DNA of 64,000 nucleotides from Gongronella butleri (Eukaryota; Mucoromycota; Mucoromycetes; Mucorales; Cunninghamellaceae), in NCBI GenBank assembly GCA_025201375.1, contig JAIWZP010000033.1, forward strand, positions 248,001-312,000, in the 5' to 3' direction. The first letter of the stretch is position 1. The number at the start of each line of letters is the position of its first letter. Under the pieces are notes generated by a model. That model was not told the origin of the DNA. It saw only the letters and a list, made by a program, of their open reading frames with translations, and made no database searches. This document shows positions 12,439 through 23,683 of this stretch, one piece after another. A program made the translations under genes and the position numbers.

Positions 12439-13913
12439 GGGCTCAACAGCGAGAAAACGACTCCTTTTTTTTTTCTGTAGAGCTCATTGTCGCTGCCGCC
12501 TGCGCCCGAAAAATACCGCAGCGAAGGGTCGACGATTTCGCTGGAGGACGAGTCTGGTCGTGTGAGGCTGATTGGCGCTCGTTTGGACAAGGAGCTGCTC
12601 GTGACGGGCATGATTGTGGGCGTCCTCGGCAAGGAAGAGCCTGTCACCGGCGCGTTCGAGGTCATTGAGGTGTGCTACCCGGGCCTTCCAAAACAAAATC
12701 CTTTGCCCAAGGCCTCCAAAGGTAAAAAAAAAAAAAAAAAACAGGAAAAACAAGAAGGGGACATGAATGGTGCTGACATTTCGTGTTTTTAGACAAATAC
12801 GTGGCCATTGTGTCAGGTCTCAATATTGGCGACCATGCCGACGCCGATCTAAAGATCCAATTGATGCTGGAGTATATCACAGGAGAACTGGGCAGCAGCG
12901 AGGTACGAATCTAACGCAAAGAGGGCTGGGGGCAGTGATTGACGCGTCTGTTTTGCTTTTTTTGAAAATCCAGGATCAAGCGAGTGCATCTTCTATAGCG
13001 CGCGTCATCCTGGCGGGCAATTCACTTGCGACGGCCGTTCCCAAGCCGCAAAAAGGCACAAAGGTAAGAGAAAAAAAAAAGGGGAGAAGTGAAAAAAATG
13101 ACCCTTTTGCGACTAAACGCGAATTTGTTTTTTTATCGTAGAAACGATACGGATACGACGCGGCGTCGTACGACGATAAGCCTCTGCACCGACTGGACGC
13201 GCTGATGCACGAATTGTGCATGACGACGGACGTTGACATCATGCCGGGCGCGCAGGACCCCGTCGGCATCCACTTACCGCAGCAGCCAATGCACCGTTTC
13301 CTCTTTAATACGGCCAAGGACTATTCCTCGTTCCACCCGGTCAGCAACCCCCACTGGTGCCAGATCGATGGCGTAAAGTAAGAAAAAGGCCCAAAAAAAA
13401 AAGTGAAAATACGTAATTTTGACCTCTTTTTGTTTTCTTTTCTGCGCTAGATTCCTTGGCACTGCGGGACAGAATATCGATGACATTTACAAGTACCTAG
13501 ACGACGTCGATCGACTGAAAATGGCGTCGGAAACGCTTTTTTGGCAACACATTGCTCCATCCGCGCCTGACACGCTTTGTAAGCTAAAGCGCGACGCGTC
13601 ACTTTTTAAAACGCTAACCATGCGCGCTCCATTTTTCTTTTGTATTTTAGGGTGTCATCCGTTCCAAAACCACGACCCGTTCCTACTCAACGAATGTCCA
13701 CACGTGTACTTTATTGGCAACCAGCCGCAATTCGACACGACAGTCCTGGAGGGCGAGAACAAGCAAAAAGTGCGCGTTGTCATGGTACCATCGTTTGCCG
13801 AGACAGGCACTATTGCGCTCGTCAACGTGTCCACACTCGAATGCACAAGCCTGTCGTTCAACGATCAATTTATCAAGGCCGCTCATGACGACAATGCCAT
13901 GGATGAGTCGTGA
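11863..13913 (+). CDS. POLD2: DNA polymerase delta small subunit (POLD2/Cdc1/Pol31)
   Basis: Exon 1 is 8 nt (ATGACTAG); exon 2 continues SDEFCTALKKDRSYPELDRA. Recognisable family blocks are YFIRLLHLRPIVLERAQQRW, GTVYMDMPLKPNVLKDL, the OB-fold SSLSLPPAPEKYRSEGSTIS and LEDESGRVRLIGARLDKELL. The inactivated phosphoesterase core follows, with YVAIVSGLNIGDHADADLKI, VILAGNSLATAVPK, DVDIMPGAQDPVGIHLPQQP, MHRFLFNTAKDYSSFHPVSN, FLGTAGQNIDDIYKY and NHDPFLLNECPHVYFIGNQP. It ends at TGA 13911-13913. The protein bridges the catalytic Pol3 subunit to the PCNA-contacting subunit in lagging-strand synthesis. One intron carries a 75-A homopolymer on the sense strand. The gene is complete with at least eight introns. 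Confidence 0.96.
12362..12436. repeat. 75-nt poly(A) homopolymer in a POLD2 intron
   Basis: An uninterrupted run of A, the longest homopolymer in the window, placed shortly after the donor gtaaaa of a POLD2 intron. Exact length may be affected by sequencing. Confidence 0.85.
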
Positions 13914-14239
13914 AAAAAAGCATCCGCATTGATTTTGCATCGCCATTTCGTCCTATTTATTCAAAGCACGCTAGTGGAGTCGATAAATACATGAGTTGCT
14001 TGTTGATTGACAAATTGGAAGGAAGGATGATCGGGACGCGTCTGGCACGGGGGAAAAAAACAAGGAAAAACAAGGGAAAACGGAAAATGTGCAAAGTGGA
14101 CGCATCATTTGTTGCGATTGGCGTAAGCATGCGTGCAAATGACAAGGAATGGGCGTCATTGAAGAAGAAAATGGTGATTTGAACGCGTGTTGACGGATGA
14201 AAATAACGCGATTTGGCGTGTTTGAGCCCTTGAAAAGAG

Positions 14240-14953
14240 TCAGATCAAAGCGTGTTGCATTTTCGAGGCATGTTTTTGGTGGCGATGCATAGGCCAATAC
14301 GGGCTGACACATTCAGCAGCAGCAGCAGAGTGGTAGCTGGGCAGCTGCGGAACAAGTGCCATGGCGTTCTTTTTTGCGTGGAGGAGCGACGACGCGGTTA
14401 GCGTGTATACAGGGCACTCCATGGGCGGACAATGGCGCGCCACCGACGTGATTGGCGAATCCACACCGATTGCGCGCGGGCCACCGACACGCGGCACGAC
14501 CAATTCACGGTGCACAGGCACAATGGTGCGCATAGATGGCGCCATACGCGGTGATTGCGACTTTGGCGGCGACGACAGGTCAATGAGGCTTGACGAACGC
14601 ACGTTATCATTGCCGTTCTTCATGGTGGGCACGCGGATGGCTAGTTCCATGTCAAGGTCTGGACGGTGTGCAGGCAGAATCAGGCGCTCGGATGACTTTT
14701 CGAAATTGCGGCGTGCGGGCAGGATCAGGCGTTCCGGCGGGCCCCACGGCGGTGTGAATATGGGTCGCTCGCCTTTGCGTGTCAATGCACTGCCAACGCG
14801 CTTCAACACGAATGTCTTTGGCACAAACACATAAAAAAACACGAAAAATGCGTGTCAGACCGCGTTTTTACGCGTCATTCATGAATTTTCTCAGCTCACC
14901 TTGCTCTTGTCGCCCTTGGCGCTTTTAAAGTAGCTGTCCAACGTGGGTGCCAT
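14240..14953 (-). CDS. Uncharacterised 209-aa protein with N-terminal PIP-box-like motif
   Basis: Exon 1 (14953-14900) encodes MAPTLDSYFKSAKGDKSK; exon 2 (14815-14240) continues TFVLKRVGSALTRKGERPIF in phase, ending TGA. I recognise no globular domain. The very N-terminus fits the hydrophobic-aromatic core of a PCNA-interacting peptide (TLDSYFK; compare the known N-terminal Msh6-type position) but lacks the preferred leading Gln. A short repeat, ERLILPAR/ERLILPAH, occurs twice about 15 residues apart. The middle is Ser/Pro/Arg-rich with SSLIDLSSPPKSQSPRM, and the C-terminus is His/Ala-rich. It sits between POLD2 and a Cks gene. A PCNA-bound replication or repair accessory is an inference. Splicing phase and T-rich leader support a real gene. 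Confidence 0.6.
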
Positions 14954-15341
14954 AGCTACAATGTGGCAACTAGAAGTTACAAGGAACGAAAACAGAAAAA
15001 AAGGGAGATTAGTGCGATAAAAGACGTAAAATGGCCTATATTTTATGTCATTTTACCTTGTCAATCAAGTGCCAAAGGACAATGTAAACAATGAGGTCAA
15101 GTGTGAGCGCGTAAAAAAAAAAAGCAATTGGGAAGGAAAAGGGGGCCGATCTAGCCTTTGTTACCAGGCAAAGTCGTGGTCACGGGATTGGCGGAGTACC
15201 AAACGCGCTGGGGTTGAATTGAAAAAAAAAGAGGAGCGGTCGTGCATCTGGCGGAGAAATCCACCTCTCTTTTTCCTTTTTTTTTTCATTGTTTCCTTTC
15301 CCCTCCCCTTCCCCTCCCCTCTCTTTTCTTGCCCGCTTCTA
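14954..15341. other. Divergent promoter between the PIP-like gene and the Cks gene
   Basis: No coding sequence is supported. The last 90 bp before 15342 is strongly pyrimidine-rich (CCCCTCCCCTTCCCC type), as in other leaders here. Confidence 0.45.
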
Positions 15342-16308
15342 ATGCCTCGGGTTCCCCACAGCTCCATGGACAAAGTCGCGATAGCAGAACAACAGGAGAA
15401 CAAGGCTGTTATTCATGGCCGCGTCGACAAGGACACAGGCCGCCAGATCTACTATGCGGCATCGTCCATGAAGAATGCAAACAGCCGTAGCCGGTCAGGC
15501 AAGGACTCACACCCACTTTCCGACGACCCAGAGCCCGAAACCAGCGAAGAACGGCAAAAGCGACTCGCGAGGATCAAGGCGGACGTCAAGGCGCACGCTG
15601 GAAAAATCAGAAAATCAAAAACCTATCGATGTAAGTGGCAAACAAGGCCGAATTGTGTTGTCAGTGCAGCCCTCATACCCTCCTTTTTTTTTCTCTCTCA
15701 ATTGCCTCTAGCCAAGGAGTATCAATACAGGTACGATCAAAAAAAAAAAAAAAAGATGAGAAAAGAGGATGCTGAGCCATTTTCCATAGACACTATCATC
15801 TTCCCCTGGAAATCGCGCAGCACATGCCACCCAACACCCTGCTGACGCGCAAAGAATACTTGATGCTGGGCCTGACGATCTCTGAAGGATGGGAACACTA
15901 CAATATCTATCGTAAGCGAGAAGATGCTGCAGGCGACGCGTTGCTGACGCGCTTTTTCTTGTGTTTTTTTTATTTCTTCCAGAGCCAGAGCCGCACATTG
16001 TGATGGTGCGCCGCACTCACGCGGTTGCTGAGGCCGTTACCGAGGCCGTAAGACGAATGGAAATGAGAAAGAGGGGAGCCGTTAATGCGTGATGGACGCG
16101 CTTTCTGATTTTTTTTTTTTTGCACTAGGCCCGGAAGAAACACGAGCAGCAACGCAAGGCGAGACAAGAGCGCAAGGACCAAGCGCTCCAAGAGCAGCCA
16201 CGCAAAGATCCGGTGCACCAGGAGCGTGTCACACGCGCAAAATTGAAACAATTGCAAGAATCGCCCAAGCTGGTCGCTGATCTGGAGATCCGTGAACCCA
16301 ACGAGTGA
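15342..16308 (+). CDS. Cyclin-dependent kinase regulatory subunit (Cks1) with long N- and C-terminal tails
   Basis: The core CKS domain is split over three exons: SKEYQYR, then HYHLPLEIAQHMPPNTLLTR, KEYLMLGLTISEGWEHYNIY and QPEPHIVMVRR. These match the canonical order with the anion-binding residues of the family (Arg in YRHY, Ser/Trp in SEGW, PEPH..RR). Cks proteins bind CDKs and phospho-threonine sites in their substrates. Unusually, about 95 residues precede the core (start 15342; alternative Met at 15365), including a basic helix RQKRLARIKADVKAHAGKI. About 60 residues follow, largely a charged helix (KKHEQQRKARQERKDQ). Typical Cks proteins are 80-120 residues. Stop TGA is at 16306-16308. 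The core is certain; the tails rest on open, in-phase exons. Confidence 0.85.
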
Positions 16309-16937
16309 TTTTTAATCGTCTTTTTTTTTTTTCATCCCCTCTTCTTGTCCTTTTTCACTTTTTTCCGTCTTGCCCTCTCTCTTTTTGCCCGCTGTTCCTC
16401 AAACTTCCCTGTATCTAGCATTGATTGTTGCTTTATCCTTGATTATTGCCCACTGGCCTCTGTTTCCCCGTATATCCTCTTTTCCCATCCGGCGAAGAAT
16501 AAACGAAATTGCATACAAATCTTCCTTTATCGCTGCTGCGCGCACAAGCGCCCATTTTACATTAAAAGTATAAAAATCGCATCTAATGGCTGCCAATTGA
16601 TTTTTTTAAAGGCAAGGCTTCATGTCCCATTCGTTGCTGCGCACGACAAGCAATGGAACAGGTCCCTTTGACATGACTTTTTCTAGGCACACGCCTTGGA
16701 AACAAAGCAATGGCGGTTTTTGACCCTTTTTTCTACGAAAATGGGCCATGACGTGTCATCTCGCGTGCCTGGACTTGATTTGTGGCCACGTCAGCTATCA
16801 TTGCTGCGCGTCAAAGCGCCCATGGCCATAGGGCAGAAAAAATGAATTTTTTTTGGTGGCAAATGCCATTTTTAGGTTTTGGTCGGGCGTTCTTTGTCTT
16901 CTTCTCTTCCCGCTCGTATTCTGCACCCGTCGTCGCC
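16309..16937. other. Intergenic region, no gene seen
   Basis: Begins with T-rich 3' flank of the Cks gene with AATAAA at about 16497; otherwise no exon or repeat could be supported. Confidence 0.4.
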
Positions 16938-17594
16938 ATGCCCAGCACCGTTCTACAAGAGCTCCAGCGGCTACAACGCGCGCAAGAGACGCGACTCGCA
17001 CTTTACCAAGAATTCGAAGAGTAAGTTGATGGTGGGCGTGTCCACCCTCCGTCCCCGTGTTGCCCACTACAGCTCACACACGTATTATAAAAGTGCCTAC
17101 CAGGACTACCTGAATGACCGCTGCCCTGAGGAACAGTACTCGTCCATTTGCCGCATTGTCACCGAGGGCTTTCAAGAGGTGTCGCAAGAAATCCAAGGCA
17201 TCGAGACGCAATTGCGCGATACATTGAGCCGTCCAGACCTTGCGCAGCAAATCAGGCGCCTGCAGATGGCCGAAAAGGCCAAATTGAACCACGTAATGCA
17301 GCAAAACAGTCGAGAAATAAGCGTTCTAACGACTTTTTTCTTTTGCTTTTTCATGATAGGTTGTACACATCCAAATCTATACCATCGAGTCAAAGAAGGG
17401 CGAAAAGGACTATGACGCGACCGTGGCTGAGACGCGACAGACGTAAGCGCCGGCTTTGCAAGCGCAAAACGTGTGTAACCCGCATATTTTTAATTTTTTT
17501 TGCACATTTTGACAGGTTGAAGCAGACATTGGATGAGATCCAAGAGGTGTGGGACGACATTCGACAAGAGTTGACGGATCTGGCTTATTCATAG
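16938..17594 (+). CDS. REX1B-domain protein (required for excision 1-B domain)
   Basis: Joined exons read MPSTVLQELQRLQRAQETRL, ALYQEFEDAYQDYLNDRCPE, EEQYSSICRIVTEGFQEVSQ, EIQGIETQLRDTL, QQIRRLQMAEKAKLNH, VVHIQIYTIESKKGEKDYDA and a final LKQTLDEIQEVWDDIRQELT. This is the helical REX1B family (DNA_repr_REX1B), related to the Chlamydomonas REX1-B protein implicated in DNA repair. The length of about 150 residues suits the family. The protein is predicted to be largely coiled-coil, and its molecular role is poorly defined. Three introns are supported by phase; TAG is at 17592-17594 with AATAAA immediately downstream (17603). Confidence 0.8.
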
Positions 17595-17793
17595 CGACGG
17601 AAATAAAGAAAACAAGCCATTTTTTATTTAACAAGGGGGGAAACGTCTATGTTGTATCATACAATCGCGACAAATGACAAAAAGAGAGAGGTGGAAACAA
17701 TGATTTGACGAAGGCGTCGCAATTGGGTGACAAAAAGGGTGGTGATGGTGTGCGTGAATGGTGGTGTTTTGAGTGTGTGATGGGGGTGGGGAT

Positions 17794-18211
17794 TTACATG
17801 CCGGTGCTGCGCATGTCCTCGAGACGCTTGACAATGAACAGCGAGGTGTCCAAGAAGCGCTCGACGCAGTTGGACAGACAGGCTTCCTCGCTGCGGTCGA
17901 GCTTGTTGTTCACCTTGGAAATGCACTTGTCCTGCGTGAAAGAAAAGAAAAAGGCGAAAATCAGGAGATGTGCTCATTTTTGTGGCATCCTAAGGATGCC
18001 ATGGCTCGTTTTTTGCTTACCCAGCAGGTGTCGGTCAACGAGTGGACAGTCTGTTGGATACGAGCCTTGGCGTTCTCGGCTTCGAGGAACTAAAAAAACG
18101 CGAAAAACATGCGTTTAGCGTCATTGTGGCAAAAGGACGCGTCAATTCAGCGCGTTTTACCTGGGCAAGCTCGCGCTGATCGTTTTCGCTGAATTGAGGT
18201 TGTTGAGACAT
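17794..18211 (-). CDS. TIM8: Mitochondrial intermembrane-space chaperone Tim8
   Basis: Three exons encode MSQQPQFSENDQRELAQ, FLEAENAKARIQQTVHSLTD with CW, and DKCISKVNNKLDRSEEACLS then NCVERFLDTSLFIVKRLED. The twin CX3C motifs are CWDKC and CLSNC, with the Tim8-specific spacing and the FLDT..IV ending. Small Tims form hexamers in the intermembrane space that escort hydrophobic precursors to TIM22/TIM23. About 86 residues is the usual size. The start at 18211 is the only Met preceding the conserved helix; TAA is read at 17796-17794. It is divergent from the thioesterase gene. Tim13 is the main alternative, but the sequence fits Tim8 better. Confidence 0.92.
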
Positions 18212-18559
18212 GGTTAGAGTTTAAGAGGAAAAAGAAAAGGAAAGGAAAAAAGCTCACAAAAACAAAGACTAGGCTGAAAAGCGGCGCCAACGACATTGAC
18301 CCCGCCTTTTTAGTTCATGGTCCGACAGCAGGGCCATGGAGTCCGGCTCCGGCGTTTATGCACAGTGGCTTGTCGACAGCAAGGTGACACACGCTTTGGT
18401 GAAATTGGCCATTTCCATCGCTATTCCCCATCGTCATTCACGTGCTTGTTGAAATTGACAATGACATTTGCCCTGCGGAATTGACCCCACTCGTTCCCCC
18501 TTTTTTTTTCCTTCTTCTTTTTTTTTCTTCACTCTTTCTCCTTTTACAGTTGATTAAAC

Positions 18560-19247
18560 ATGCAGATTGCGCCTGCGATTGCCTCCAAATACCCTGATCT
18601 CGAAGATTTGGCCACCCTGTATAGCCGGCGGCAGGGCCATCCCGAGTTTTGGGAGGATCTAGTGGCCAACCATCTTGCCATGGTCGAGCTCAAGCCGAAT
18701 ACGCTGGTTTGGGAGTTCAAAATCGATGCTTGCCACAGCGATGGGTAAAATGACCCAGAAAAATATCATAAAAGCGCGTTCATGCACGATACTGATAGCG
18801 CGACGCGTACTTTTTTTTCTCTCACTTACTGTACAATGTTTACAGACAAGGCTACCTGTCTGCCGGATGCATTGCGACCGTCATTGATATTTGCAGCAGC
18901 TTCGCGGTGCACGTTTATGAAGGTAAATGGAGGCGAAATGAGAATAAACGAGGCAATTGCTTGTCGTGATCCGATGACTGCCGATGCTCATCACGCGACC
19001 TCCTTGCTCTCTTTCCGTTTTGGCAGGCAAAACGCGCTGGGATCTGATTGGCGTGTCCACTGATCTCGGCGTCAGCTACTTTTCGCGCGTCAAAGTGGGA
19101 GAGACTGTGCGACTCGAGTGCCTCGTCAAGCGCCTGTCACCACATCTCGGCAACATCTACACAGAGGTGTTCGATAGCAACAATGACCTGTGCTACGCCA
19201 GTTCGCACTCAAAATACAGCATTGATCGCAACAAATCGTCTCTTTGA
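18560..19247 (+). CDS. Hotdog-fold acyl-CoA thioesterase (ACOT13/thioesterase superfamily)
   Basis: Three exons read MQIAPAIASKYPDLEDLATL, EDLVANHLAMVELKPNTLVW, then GQGYLSAGCIATVIDICSSF, RWDLIGVSTDLGVSYFSRVK, VGETVRLECLVKRLSPHLGN and ending DRNKSSL, TGA at 19245-19247. This is the hotdog layout of ACOT13/PaaI-like thioesterases: the LSAGxxATxID block matches the HGGxxxTxxD helix, followed by the VSTDLxVSYF strand. The family hydrolyses acyl-CoA thioesters; no clear targeting signal is visible. An ATG at 18337, in a likely upstream non-coding exon that would splice at the tacag before 18550, opens a short out-of-frame peptide and may act as a uORF. The gene is convergent with eIF6. Confidence 0.82.
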
Positions 19248-19781
19248 GGATCAATTTCGAATAAATCTCAGTAAAAACAAGGATCAGCGTCAATGGGGTT
19301 GCCGGATGAGTGCTGTGCAAATGCAAACATAAAAACGACAGGCATTTAGAGTGCGGTGGCACGTGAAATACAAGAAATCGAAGAAATCGAAGAAAAACAC
19401 GCGACGCGCGTCATGATGATGCTGCTGTGACAACCAATTGATATTGTTGGGGGTTGTTTTCATCATCTTTAAGTGGATGCGAGCATGAAGTGGCAAATGC
19501 ACGAGGAAAAAGGAAGAAATAAAGGGGGAAAATTCGCAATGTGAGCCTTTTGCAATCTATTTGTGATCAATTGGTGTGTAGTGGGGCTTTATTTGAATAG
19601 AAACGACAATGCAAAGGGGGGGGGTGAGGAGAGAGAGGTAGGGGTGCGACGCGTGTAAAAAAAAAAAAAAAAAAGAAAGAAAAACAGAAAAAAAGAAACG
19701 GACGCGATGCAAGATGGTAACTATAGCGGGTGCAGGATGTGAAAGGCAGAGGAAAGAGTGCAGAGCAGTCGACTGGATAAT
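19248..19781. other. Convergent 3' region between thioesterase and eIF6 genes
   Basis: No gene is seen. Contains AATAAA-like signals for both strands, G-rich and A-rich runs, and no recognisable repeat. Confidence 0.4.
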
Positions 19782-20721
19782 TTACGAGTAGGTGTCGACC
19801 AAGGTATCACGCAATTCGTTGACAATCGCTGTGGGTTGGGCGTCTTGTAACCGGAAGATGCTTTCCATGACACTGAGTTCCGTGGAGGTGGTATCCATGC
19901 CTGCAAAAGCGCACCAGTCGTTGACGACGGCGCCGGCGCCAATGACCTCGGAACCGCGATTGACGGTACCGGCGACGAGGGGGATCTGGAGGAGCGATGA
20001 CAATTCGTCTTGGTCTTGGACGGACGTGCGAGGGTGGACGAGGCCGCCCTGGTTGCTGAGAGCGCAGTACGAGCCCACGAGCACATTGTCGGCCACGGTC
20101 TGGCGGAAGACCTCGACCTGGAGCGCGTCCGCGATGATCTCCTCGGTCTCGCGGTCAATGTCCGGGTGCACAAGTGCAACATAGTCGTTGCATGCAATCA
20201 CATTACCAAGCGCAGAAAGGCGCTCCTCCACGCGCTGCACATGCACCTTGTCAGGCAGCGAATTGCGCAAATGCTGCAGCTCCTGGTCCGTCGTTGTCGA
20301 CGGCACAAGCAGGCCATTCTTGTTGCCAGCCGTTAGCCGACCGACAATGCGCGTGCCAGCAATCGACGTGTGAATCACGGGAATCACATCGCCAAGTTCG
20401 CCTTCAAAGACGCTAAATTGATAATAAAAAAAAGAATTTGTCAGCCAATTGACCTCTTTCTTGCAATTTTTTTGCATTTTTTTTCTTTTTTTTTCGCTTT
20501 TATTTGCATCCAATGGGCACGCAATGCCATACCTGTAAAAGTTTTCAGAGCCACCGAGGGCGACCAAACAGTAAGAGTTGGTCAAACGAGAGAACACACC
20601 AATCTCGTTGCTGTTTTCAAATTGAGCGCCTGGAAAAGGACGAAAAAGTGTGAGCACGGGGCGTCAAATGTTACAGTGAAGCGCGTCAATTCGCTTGTCC
20701 AAGCAACTTACGGACAGCCAT
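19782..20721 (-). CDS. TIF6: Eukaryotic translation initiation factor 6 (eIF6/Tif6)
   Basis: Exon 1 is 10 nt (ATGGCTGTCC), then [100 protein letters not shown] and the C-terminal [20 protein letters not shown]. The five-fold pseudosymmetric eIF6 sequence is complete, about 245 residues. eIF6 binds pre-60S and 60S subunits, blocks premature 40S joining and is needed for 60S biogenesis. A very short first exon ending just after the start codon is shared with several genes here. The stop is TAA read at 19784-19782. Confidence is very high. Confidence 0.97.
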
Positions 20722-20971
20722 AACAGGAGTAAGAGAGTTGTTTTGGAGGGGGAGGGTAAAGAAGAAAAAAAAACGAGAAAAAAGTTTTCCTGGTCCCATA
20801 TTTATAGGATTTCAACTCAGCCGCAGTCCTCCCCTGCTGTCGGCGCCCCCTTCTGCCCAATTCTAATTCCATTGCTGCGGTAGGTTCATTAGAGATTCAA
20901 AGCAACTTTATTTTTTTGTGAAGTACACACGAGATTGGAAAGAAGGAGGGGAAAAAAGCAAGCAAAGTGCC

Positions 20972-22208
20972 TCATCGCATTTGTGACAATTTCTCGATTT
21001 TGGCCTGCAATGTGGTGATTGGGACGGTGAGTGCGTCTGCGACCTTTGCCTGCTGCGTTGGGCTCAGTGTGAGGAACGTCTCAATCAGATCGCCATCAAT
21101 GAAGCCTTTTGCAGGCTCCGACCTCACGCCATTGCGGAAACTGCGCCACGCGGCATAATCCATTTTGCCAATGGGTGTCTGCACGGCGAGGATCTGGTCT
21201 TGCATGCGAATCAGCATGTCGTAGTCGGCCTCGCTAATCCCGACCATCGTGCCAATCGCGCCATTCACCGTCGCGTACATCAACGACCATGGTGCCTGGT
21301 CGTCCGCCTCGGCCATCTCCTCGTCCTCGTCGCCGCCCTTGTCAATATCATCGCCCAGTGTGCCTTTTAAGAAACAAAGTGTGAGTAATTTCGTGCGACG
21401 CGTTCCTTTTTTCGCATTTTTCGCGTTTTTCGCGTTTTTCGCGTTTTTTCTAGTATTTTTTTCTTGTTTTTTTTACCAGTGCGGATGCGATTGATGGCGT
21501 CGCCCAGGTGGAATTGGCCGACGGTGTCCATGCGCAGCATCTGGTCACGGCCAATGACCTTGTCGTCGGCGTCAATGGCGGGCATTTGCACGGTAAAGAC
21601 GTTGTGGGACATTTCAGCGCCAATGTACAGATGTCTGTCGACGATTTGGACGGCGGTCATCCAGTTGGAGTTGAAGTCGCGCGCGACCTGGACGAGCGGC
21701 GCGCTGGCAGGCTTGGTATCTAGCTTGTAAGACGAGATGGACTGCATATAGTCGCCAACCACCAGCACGTCGTCAATCGTGTCCATGTCCACGGCAAGAA
21801 CACTCGTGTGCAGCTTGCGCGTCAGTGTCATGCGCTCACCCAGCGCCGCCTCGGGCCGGTACGTTGTCAAGTAATACAACTAGAATCAAAGAAGACGTGA
21901 GGAAAAAAAAAAACAAAAAACGCGAAAAAAAAAACTTACAAAGCCATTGACGCCCACGACTAGGCTGTTCTTGTAGGGTTTCATGGCATACACGACGCCA
22001 GGCACCTCGACGGCATCCAGCAGCTGGAGTCGGTGGTCAGGGCCAAAATGGAACATGAGCACGCGGCCAAAATGCTTTTCCTTGTCGCCTTCGCCCTTTG
22101 GCAGCACCGTGCCCACAAACACGTATTGCTGGAAATCGTCCCACAGAGGCGCAACGCAAATACTCTCCACCAGCTCGCGCGGCTTTAGGTCTGTCTTGCC
22201 CAGTTCTG

Positions 22209-22243
<35 letters not shown>

Positions 22244-23648
22244 AAATTAGCCCAATCCCCCCCCTCTTCACACCCAATTCGTACCTTGGAATGTCTTGGC
22301 GTCATACTGATGGATCCAGCCTGTATTTGTTTCACGGCCATTGTCGGGGTCGCGATGCAATTGCGAGGTGCCGACCAACAACGTCTGTGATTCGGCGTGG
22401 TACGCGATGCGCCTGCCCATTTTGTTCTCCAAGGGTATTTTTGTGACATGCAGCTTGCGGATGGGGTCCATGTAGCCGACCAAGATGGCCTCGTCGGTCA
22501 TCATCATCAGCGATTCGGGCCACAGCGGGTTGTTGAATAGCGTAAAGCCCGTAATGTTCTAAAAATAATAATAATAATAAATCGCAAAATTCAGTCTGGT
22601 TCCTCATGGCAACTGCCTCATTTCTGCCCATTACCTTGAGGTTGACGGCCGAGTAGACGAGGCGGCCGCGCACGCTGGTGATGATGGTGGGTCTGTCGGA
22701 AGCGCAAAAGACGGCGTTTTGGCCATGAATGGCAAACGCGTGCAATGAGACGGATCGCGTGCCGATGGTGATAGTGCTTTGGTTGCCGAGCTCCATTTGC
22801 TCATTCAGGGTATAATGCATGACCTTGCCATCGCCGAGGGCCACAAACAGGTACCGCTTGTCTTCCAGCTTCTGGAAGAGCATGCTATGTGGCACTGCAT
22901 TCGCCACCGTCGCCTTTTCCTTGGTCTGGAGCGTCTCCAAAGACAGAATCTGGACATTGTCGCCGTGCCAAAACCCAACCGTCACGTATGACTCGCTCAC
23001 AGAGCCTCCTTCCATAATGCTCAAGCTAGACACCTCATGATCCATCTTGCGATCCCTACAAAAAAAAAAAAAAAAAAAAAAAGCGAGAAAAAAAAGAGAA
23101 AAGAAAAACAAGTCAGATACAGATAAAAAAAAAAAAAAAAAGTAATCACGAGGCACGTACGAGATTTCCACGACATCATGGTGGCCAATGTCAATGCAGA
23201 CGAGATGACCAACACACGAAAGAACGCAATAATTGTCACTGACAACGGCCATCATGATGACGGCACCAGCAGGCGGCTGCCATTGCTTGACCATGATGCC
23301 ATTGTACGATGCCTTCATGAGTCGAAGCGACGTGGGCGTCACTTGCACCATGTCGCCATTGGCCAGCGTGCGCGCGTCAAATGTCGGCACATTGAATTCC
23401 AGATCCGCCAGCGCCGTCAGTTCCACCATGGCTTTGCTCGTCGCGTCCGCCTGATGGAACACACGCGTCCCCGCCATTGTCGACACCACGAGCGCGTTGT
23501 GCTGCCGGCCCTCCGTGTCAATCGCAAGAGGAAACACATTTTGAACACCAAAAATTGGCATCACTGCGCGCTCAAGGAACCCAAGTCCGCTCTGAACCAC
23601 ACGCAGCGAGCCGTCGCGGTGCACGCCAGATGTGCATACCATCGTATG

Positions 23649-23683
<35 letters not shown>

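Noticed and set aside
12279..12665. Minus-strand frame with a long poly-Phe run
   Set aside because: It is the antisense of the 75-A intron tract and of POLD2 coding exons.
18337..18384. N-terminal exon for the thioesterase
   Set aside because: The donor/acceptor pair puts it out of frame with the conserved protein, so it is treated as a possible uORF.
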